A DNA stretch of 64,000 nt, taken from Stenogyne calaminthoides (taxonomy: Eukaryota; Streptophyta; Magnoliopsida; Lamiales; Lamiaceae). The translations under genes and the position numbers were made by a program. The stretch covers positions 11,723,263 through 11,787,262 of the forward strand of contig JBBCBC010000037.1 in assembly GCA_037126765.1 (NCBI GenBank), written 5' to 3'. This document shows positions 57,756 through 64,000 of the stretch, in pieces. How positions within the stretch are numbered: the first letter of the stretch is position 1; every line of letters starts with the position of its first letter. The notes beneath the pieces are model-generated. The model was not told the DNA's origin and ran no database searches. It saw only the letters and a list, made by a program, of their open reading frames with translations.

Positions 57756-57889
57756 TTATATCACACAAAGTTACATACATCACAATCCTAGTTTATGATA
57801 TACTGGAATATCACATGCAAATTTTATCACTTTTATTATTCTGATCAATATTGTATATTTGGGGAATTTCTGCTAGCAAAGGTCCTGCA

Positions 57890-58005
57890 GTTTTGTATAC
57901 ATTTGGTATAATAGTAAGATAACTAGAAGTTTTGTATACATTTGGTATAATAGTAGATAACTAGAAGTTTTGTATACATTTGGTATAATAGTAAGATAAC
58001 TAGAG
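57890..58005 (+). repeat. Three tandem copies of a 38-39 bp unit
   Basis: The unit begins GTTTTGTATACATTTGGTAT and ends AACTAGAA. Copies are 39, 38 and 39 bp and differ by a single-base indel (GTAAGAT/GTAGAT) and the last base. It sits about 135 bp after the stop of the plastid gene, possibly in its 3' UTR. Confidence 0.93.
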
Positions 58006-58020
58006 ATCATATACTGGTTA

Positions 58021-58302
58021 TGAAAGAATTTCGTCTCAAACTTGTAGAAAGGGTGAGAATCAACTCATTTATTTAATTTTTCTCAACTCTCTCCCTCACT
58101 CGTGGGCCGAATCATTGCCTCTACAATCTGGGGAGGAGGCCCAATAAGTGGACATTTTTAAATCGGTGGAGTGTTTTCCACGGGAATCGAACCCAGAATC
58201 TGGGCGAGCCTAAGCTCTGATATCATGAAAGAATTTTGTCTCATCTAAAAACTCGAATTTGTAGAGAATGTGAGAATCAATTCATTTATTTAATTTCCGT
58301 CA
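58021..58302 (-). mobile_element. TRIM-like miniature LTR retrotransposon
   Basis: Two direct repeats, 58021-58085 (65 bp) and 58226-58302 (77 bp), begin TGAAAGAATTT and end TCTCA/CGTCA on the plus strand. They differ mainly by a 12-bp indel. On the minus strand, directly after the 58226-58302 repeat, comes TGATATCAGAGC, an initiator-Met primer-binding site. Directly before the other repeat is a purine tract (GAGGGAGAGAGT). The internal part is only 140 bp. All hallmarks of a terminal-repeat retrotransposon in miniature are present on the minus strand. Flanking 5-mers (GGTTA, ATAGT) do not match. Confidence 0.65.
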
Positions 58303-58387
58303 ATAGTTACCATCCGACCTTGCTAAAATTTATTGGTCTCGCCTAACTTTTTAATTATCGGTGTTGTGTGGTTTGCTTTTTCCACTT

Positions 58388-58418
58388 ATTGTAATATATA
58401 TATATATATAGAGAGAGA
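58388..58418. repeat. (TA)n(GA)n microsatellite
   Basis: TATATATATATATATATA followed by GAGAGAGA, next to the left junction of the pararetrovirus-like element. Confidence 0.85.
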
Positions 58419-58427
58419 AAAAATTTG

Positions 58428-58693
58428 GAAGATGATTATCTTTCCATTGCTTATAGACAATATTAAAATCAAAATAAGCAAGATGAGATTGCCATCGGGC
58501 AAACATTTGTTTAGAAACATTATGTTCAAAATCTTTGAATAGCATAAAAGTAACAGTCATACAATCAGTTTTAATAGTAAATTTATGATTATATAAATCA
58601 TCCTGAAATTTAAGGACACATTTAACAATAGCAAGAATTTCTTTAGCAGTAGCAGAATAATTTTTCTGACTGTTATTCCATTTACCAGAATAA
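58428..58693 (-). pseudogene. Inverted duplicate of the element's RNase H segment
   Basis: 266 bp that is the reverse complement of 61367-61635 with few differences. It lacks two stop codons present in the plus-strand copy (61533-61535 and the TGA near 61563). Its left edge meets the microsatellite and its right edge meets the coat-protein fragment. Confidence 0.88.
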
Positions 58694-58703
58694 TTTTTCA
58701 GGA

Positions 58704-59364
58704 AGGATTAAGTCTTTGTAATGAACTCAAATTAAAGAATCAAATTAAAAAAGATAATATTATGGAAAGAAAACAATTAGGTCAATTCTGTGATCAATTT
58801 GGATTAGATAATCCTAATTCTAAAAATAGTTTGTCTAAAACTAATAAAAGAGATTTTAAACATAAATCTACTTATAAAAGAAGAAAGCATCATTCTTCTA
58901 AGTATAAGGAAAAAGATCATGAAAATGATAAAAATAAAAGAAAATTTTTTAAAAAGAAAAGATATAGTACAATTATCTGTAAAAAATGCAATATGCCTGG
59001 TCATTATGCAAATCAGTGCTATGCCAAAGACAAGATTAAAAATCTTGATATTGATGAAGAGCTCAAAGAAACTTTTTTTAAAATTGTTATGAATCCTAAT
59101 ACTGATTCAAAATCAGAGAAGTCTTATAATGACTGTTCTTCTATTGAATCATCTACGGATGATGATAATTCAGTTAAGTCTGACAAGGAAAAATGCAACG
59201 AATGTGTGCTTAAAAAACCTTGTCTTAATTGTATCAGTAATACTGATAATAATACTGATAATGAGTTTTATAAACTCATGAGTCAATTTCAAAATATGAA
59301 TATTAGTGTCTTGACTAATAATAATATTTTAGAATTCTTAAACATATTAAAGATTCTAGTTTAA
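58704..59364 (+). pseudogene. Coat-protein-like C-terminal fragment with zinc knuckle
   Basis: The frame is open from the junction; the first ATG at 58762 gives 200 codons. A Lys/His-rich region (about residues 30-70) precedes a CCHC knuckle C-x2-C-x4-H-x4-C (C73, C76, H81, C86). An acidic Ser/Asp-rich stretch follows, then a Cys-rich motif. Basic region plus CCHC is the hallmark of caulimovirid capsid proteins. The N-terminal part is missing. A frameshift near 59335 ends this frame; the next block (to about 59655) continues in another frame as a coiled coil. Confidence 0.75.
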
Positions 59365-59657
59365 GAGATAAAATCATTGAACAATTTCATGATTCTTTCT
59401 ATAAGAATGAAGATAATAATAAAACTAGTATTTCTAATAAGATTAATAGTAATTATTATAATATGGGTGAATTAGAAAGACTTATTCGTCTTAAAAATAT
59501 TAAAAATAATTCAGTAACTATTAATGATTTAGTTCATGAGATTAATAATCTTAAGACTGATGTCAAGATTCTTCAAAGTCGGAATACTGACCTTTCTTTT
59601 CGTCTTTCTTTTATTGAGAAAGGAAAGGAAAAAATTGAAGAAGGTGAAAGAAACTAG
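59365..59657 (+). pseudogene. Coiled-coil linker of the pararetrovirus-like polyprotein, in a shifted frame
   Basis: Continues the polyprotein in a second frame, reading LERLIRLKNIKNNS and VHEINNLKTDVKILQ, a short heptad-rich helix. It ends with a TAG as the protease frame takes over near 59650. Two compensating frameshifts (near 59335 and 59650) bracket it. Confidence 0.6.
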
Positions 59658-61664
59658 CTCTAATGCTCTTTCACGATTTTTGGATACTGATGATAATGTT
59701 AATATCGAGAAAAATCATTTATCTACTATTAACATGATTATATCTCAGAAATGGTATACTAAGATTTCTCTTCTTATAAATAATTCTTATAAGAAAGATT
59801 TTATTGCAATGATCGATAGTGGTGCTGATTTAAGTGTCATACAGCTAGGAATAATTCCTACTAAGTTTTTTGAAAAAACTACTCACTCACTTTCTCATGC
59901 AGGTGGAGGATCTTTAAAGATTAACTATAAGCTTAAAAATGCTTATGTTTGTATAGATGGTTGTTGTATTTCTAACGACTTTCTTATTGCTGAAGACATC
60001 ACTAGTCAAATGATTATTGGTCTTCCTTTTCTATTTAAAATATATCCTCTTACTTTTGTTGGTGGAAAAGGTATTACAGGTATCTATAATGGTAAACCTA
60101 TTACTTTTAAGTTTATCACTAAACCTATTCATAAATTTCTTAATTTGATTCAAGATCAAATTAATAATAAAAATTGTCAAATCAATTTTCTTAAAGATGA
60201 ACTTAATTCTATTACTATAAATGATAGATTAAATAATCCTAAGCTGCAGGATAAAATCAAATTTTTAATAAATAAATTTTCTATTGAAATTTGTAATGAT
60301 TTTCCTAATGCTTTCTGGGATAGAAAGAAACATATAGTTTCTCTTCCTTATGAAGAAGATTTCAAAGAAAATAAAATACCGACTAAGTCTAGACCTTGTC
60401 AAATGAACTCTGAATATTTAGAGTTATGCAAAAAGGAAATATATTCCTTATTACAAAAGAAACTTATAACTCCTTCTAAATCTCCTTGGTCTTGTACTGC
60501 TTTCTATGTTAATAAACATTCTGAGCAGGAATGCGGAGTTCCTCGATTGGTTATTAATTATAAACCTCTTAATAAGGTTTTAAAGTGGATTAGACATCCT
60601 ATTCCTAATAAAAAAGATCTTCTTGACAGATTAGTCAATGCTCTTATTTTCTCTAAATTTGATTTAAAATCAGGTTTTTGACAAATTCAGATTAATCAAC
60701 CTGAGAGGTATAAAACTGCCTTTAATGTTCCATTTGGTCATTATGAATGGACTGTTATGCCTTTTGGTCTTAAAAATGCTCTTTCAGAATTTCAGCAAAT
60801 TATGAATGATATTTTTAATCCTTATAGTGATTTTATTATTGTCTATATTGATGACATCCTTGTATTTTTTAAAGATATTAAAATACATTTTAAATATCTT
60901 GATATGTTTAAGAACTTGGTCATTAAAAATGGTTTAGTTATTTCAAAACCTAAAATGGTTTTATTCCAAATCAAAGTGAAATTTCTTGGTCATATAATTG
61001 ATAAAGGAAATATTATTCCTATTCAAAGAAGTATTGAATTTGGCAATAAATTTCCCGATGTTATAACTGATAAAACTCAGTTACAAAGATTCTTAGGAAG
61101 CCTTAATTATGTGTCTTCTTATATCAAGAATATTGTTGAAGATTCCGCTATCTTATATGATAGGCTTAAGAAGAATCATTCTCCTTGGAATGATGATCAT
61201 ACTAAGGTTGTTATCAGAATAAAAGAAAAGGTTAAAAATATTCTTTGTCTTATGTTGGCTAATCCCTCTTGGGAAAAATTGTTGAAACTGATGCCTCTGA
61301 TTTGGGGTATGGAGGTATTTTAAAACAAATTAATCCTGATAATAAAAAGGATTATATTATTAGATTTTATTCTGGTAAATGGAATAACAGTCAGAAAAAT
61401 TATTTTGCTACTGCTAAAGAAATTCTTGCTATTGTTAAATGTGTCCTTAAATTTCAGGATGATTTATATAATCAAAAATTTACTATTAAAACTGATTGTA
61501 GGGCTGCTACTTTTATGCTATTCAAAGATTTTTAACATAATGTTTCTAAACAAATGTTTGCCTGATGGCAATCTCATCTTGCTTATTTTGATTTTAATAT
61601 TGTCTATAAGCAAGGGAAAGATAATCATCATCCAGATTTTCTAACTCGTGAATTTATTTCATGA
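59658..61664 (+). pseudogene. Aspartic protease, reverse transcriptase and RNase H region
   Basis: The protease active site DSGAD is at about 59815-59829. The RT begins near 60400 (KSPWSCTAFYVNK, RLVINYKPLNKV, FSKFDLKSGF). It has a TGA at 60679-60681 where the family normally has Trp, then PFGLKNALSEFQ and the catalytic YIDD at 60844-60855. A frameshift near 61265 moves into RNase H (ETDASDLGYGG). Stops at 61533-61535 and near 61563 follow, then DFLTREF and the final TGA at 61662-61664. The RT-RNase H ends without an integrase. All key RT residues remain, so decay is through stops and shifts. Confidence 0.82.
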
Positions 61665-61954
61665 TAGAAATGAGTTATGCTGGAAGAAGTCCTTATTCCT
61701 CTTATAGAGGAAGGTGAGGCAGAGGTCATCCTCCTATTATACAACATGGGGAGAAATCCCTTTTCAACCAGAATATTTCTGGAAGTGGCTCTTCTTCAAA
61801 AGGAGACGATGTTCAAAAGGAATTTAAAGAATTCCTGAGACAAAGAGGAAAAAATTTACCAATTGAGGACAATTCCTCAAAAGCAGATGATGAAGAATCA
61901 TATTCTTCAATAGCACAAAAAGAATACAAATTCTTTGATTCTTCTAAGAAATAA
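61661..61954 (+). pseudogene. Second ORF of the pararetrovirus-like element (start overlaps previous stop)
   Basis: The ATG at 61661 overlaps the preceding TGA in an ATGA arrangement, typical of tightly packed viral ORFs. About 97 codons follow: a Ser/Tyr/Gly/Arg-rich start with a TGA at 61715, then an acidic Ser-rich segment, ending TAA at 61952-61954 next to ATG 61955. It may be a separate small ORF, or the start of one long frame with the next entry if the TAA is a mutation. Function unknown. Confidence 0.5.
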
Positions 61955-63366
61955 ATGATTCTTATTATTGAAGATGATGATGAGAAATTCAAAGAGTCCC
62001 ATGGATTCTTATGGAAAAGTATTTTCCAAATTCAAATTGGAATGTGGAGACTTATAAATCCAGAGGATTTTATGAGAATATTCACATTAGTCTCGGAAGT
62101 GTTGAAATTCAGCATTTTCTTCCTAAGAGTAAAGTTGTCAATTACTTTAAATTTATTATCAAAAAGATTATCTTCATCCAAGAATGGGGAACTTCACCTT
62201 TTGCAGAAAGGAGTATGACTAATGAAGTCACACATACCACTTACCAATATAATTATTGGGATTATTTACAAAGTTTTTATAAGACTTTATTATATCAGAA
62301 TGCTAAGCATTCTCATACTTGGCTTATAAAAATTTGTGAAAATATTGGCAGGAATCAAATTCCTAACTGGCTTTTCTCATGGTGGTGAAATTTTGGGGCC
62401 TTGGCAGATATCTTGCCGGAAGAGGTTAAAAACATCTTAGAAGAATATACTATTATCTCTTCAGACTTAAAATCTTATAATACAAGTGGTAAAACTACTT
62501 GTATGTTTTTTGTGGATTCTGGAATCCCATGGGTTCTAAAATGGAGACCAGAGTTTGGTTATACTGAACATGGTACACCTTATTTATGGAGAATCCATAC
62601 AACACGATTTTGGAATAACTTAAATGTTATTACCCCTGGCTCCAATGAGTCACCATTACAAGAAAATGTTGCAAGGATTAAATCCAAAATGGAAGAATAC
62701 AAGAAAAATTTTGTTGATAAGACTTCTGGTTCTCTTCCATCATTCTCTGAATACTCTAAGAAGTATTTTGGTATTTTCTCAAAGGAAAAAATTATGGATC
62801 TTTATATGGATCATATTAAGAATGATTTATTCAAAGATATTGATTTTTCTGATTCAAAATCAGATGCTTCAATGATTTCTGGATCTGATCTTCAAGATGC
62901 GCAGGATCCGAACGAAGATGATCAGGAATTTTCTATTCAAGAAAATTTTGATCTTTTGAAGAATTCTCTCAAAGGGAAATTAAAAGAAAGCAAGTTTTAA
63001 TGGAAGGTTCGTACCCCCAATGGTTTCTTTACATCCTTTACCACAGAAGGATGAGATATTCGGCATGGAATAATTCGTTCCAGGTTATATTATATCCTGA
63101 CTGATACAGGATGTCTACACTACAATATATGGAGTGTTCCTTCTCAAATTCTTATTGATAATGAGAATAATGTAATAAATGATAAGAATTATCTTAAAAT
63201 TCTTAAGAAAATGATTAAAGTTTTGGAAGTATGGATTTCATGGCTAGAAGCTTCACTAAGAGGAAATCAAGGAAGAAATGTTTATCCAACTCATCGTCAA
63301 GAATTGACAAATTTCAAGGAGCCTCTTAAACTCGTAAAAAAGCAAGCTTCATTGTTGGCGATTTAG
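61955..63366 (+). pseudogene. Third frame of the pararetrovirus-like element, function unknown
   Basis: Starts at ATG 61955, shifts frame near 62010, then reads to a TAG at 63364-63366 through stops at 62386-62388, 62998-63000 and 63052-63054. Recognisable blocks are aromatic-rich: FIQEWGTSPFAERSMT, YWDYLQSFYKTLLYQNAKHS, IPNWLFSWW, PWVLKWRPEFGY and VRTPNGFFTSF. The family resembles proteins next to caulimovirid-like polyproteins in plant genomes, but no function is assigned. Length if continuous is about 470 codons. Confidence 0.55.
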
Positions 63367-63469
63367 AGAAGATTCGGACTAAGCACATTCCAGTAAGATG
63401 TGTCTACAGTATCAGACAAAATCAAATTTCGTCTTTGCTTACGATAGCAGACAAAGAACTATTCCCGAA

Positions 63470-63780
63470 TAGTAATTACTATTCATACTTTTTACTTTTT
63501 TGACTTTTGCGGTTTTGTTTTTTCCGCACTGTTTATTTTTTATTTTGAAATCCGGGGTTTCATGTCCGGCTCTTTCATCTATAAATAGGTTTGATTTTTC
63601 ATTTGAGAGGAACGCTTGAGTTTAGACTCGCCCTCTCTTTTTCTCTCTCTACCCCTCTTGTGTGCAACCCTTGAAGCCTTGTATTAATTCTGTTTATAAG
63701 TTTGTTTATGGTAAAGGCTCATTAAGGTATAATTGCTGTTTATTTAAATTTTGTTTTTAAATTTTTATTTCTGATGATCG
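63470..63780 (+). promoter_or_regulatory. Probable pararetroviral promoter and leader
   Basis: After the last ORF comes a T-rich, non-coding stretch with TATAAATA at 63580-63587. A pyrimidine-rich leader (CTCTCTTTTTCTCTCTC, about 63632-63650) follows. The position, downstream of the coding region with a TATA box, suits the genome-length transcript promoter of caulimovirids. Activity is not shown. Confidence 0.5.
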
Positions 63781-64000
63781 CCGCCTCTATGGACGGCTAG
63801 AATACTTGTATTGAATCATGGTCTGACTTAAATATACTCTACAATCATGTGCATTTGAAATTATATTCCTATAATGATCTGTAATTTGATATATCAAAGG
63901 AAGAGTTGGTTTAACCAGTAGGTTTGAGCTTTCCAGTGATATTCATGAGTTAACTATGTGGGCTAGCCCTTTTTGCCGTTATGCCGATGGATAGGCGCAG
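63781..64000. other. Window edge, unassigned
   Basis: May be leader or intergenic sequence of the pararetrovirus-like element continuing beyond the window. No tRNA-Met primer site was seen here. Confidence 0.35.

Larger units (their letters stand above)
58428..63790 (+). mobile_element. Endogenous pararetrovirus-like element (Caulimoviridae-type), rearranged and decayed
   Basis: Order on the plus strand: inverted RNase H piece (58428-58693), coat-protein zinc knuckle, coiled-coil segment, aspartic protease, reverse transcriptase, RNase H, overlapping ATGA to a second ORF, a further long frame, then a TATA-containing non-coding region. No integrase, no LTRs and no polypurine/LTR boundary were seen, which argues for a pararetrovirus rather than a Gypsy element. 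No movement-protein domain was recognised; it would lie upstream of the coat region and is probably lost at the inverted junction. At least five in-frame stops and four frameshifts are visible, so it is a fossil. Genus is not assignable by eye. Confidence 0.75.

Noticed and set aside
58351..58560. Minus-strand ORF near 58.4 kb as a separate gene
   Set aside because: It is part of the inverted RNase H piece of the pararetrovirus-like element.

Overview
This is nuclear DNA from a flowering plant. It is AT-rich, its genes have GT-AG introns, it carries a nuclear tRNA-Gly, and much of it is layered transposable elements and an old pararetrovirus copy. Protein similarity fits a eudicot (perhaps an asterid), but the species cannot be read from the window. 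No gene cluster or new pathway is visible. The unusual content is in the repeats.

Host genes. Six protein genes were assembled by hand from exon reading frames and splice sites: beta-ureidopropionase (PYD3-like, 129-3021, minus, 6 exons, 414 aa); a four-helix membrane protein resembling the COPI-associated/TVP15 family (16062-19140, plus, 6 exons, 198 aa); Mediator subunit 11 (20227-20861, plus, 3 exons, 120 aa); a single-exon 865-aa coiled-coil protein like Arabidopsis At4g38062 (24536-27133, plus) with a short upstream ORF and a leader intron; an MDP-1-type HAD phosphatase (27671-29802, minus, 4 exons, 189 aa), convergent with the coiled-coil gene; and a plastid protein like At4g13200 (55644-57755, plus, 3 exons, 184 aa). 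A tRNA-Gly(CCC) lies at 19971-20041 (minus).

Repeat region 1 (3.9-15.7 kb). It holds a minisatellite, a 5'-truncated LINE, and a 6.8-kb LTR-internal-LTR-internal-LTR array with matching ATAAT target duplications. The array sits inside a long-terminal-inverted-repeat DNA element (6727-14524). The middle LTR is a mosaic of the two outer LTRs, which is a direct footprint of unequal crossing-over. A Stowaway-like MITE follows.

Repeat region 2 (30.4-52.3 kb). A MITE and a minus-strand LTR fragment precede a Tat-like Ty3/Gypsy element (about 32331-52315). Four separate insertions of one Copia family (LTR about 1.84 kb) split the Gypsy element: three solo LTRs and one 9.1-kb full-length copy. Each has its own 5-bp target duplication (CTAGC, CCTCG, TTCCC, AGTCT). 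Removing them leaves a readable, degenerate pol, a block of 80-bp tandem repeats, an antisense coding region and a 3' LTR.

Repeat region 3 (57.9-64 kb). A three-copy tandem repeat and a TRIM-like mini-retroelement are followed by a decayed endogenous pararetrovirus-like element: zinc knuckle, aspartic protease, reverse transcriptase, RNase H, one or two further ORFs and a TATA-containing promoter region. Its left end is an inverted copy of its own RNase H segment.
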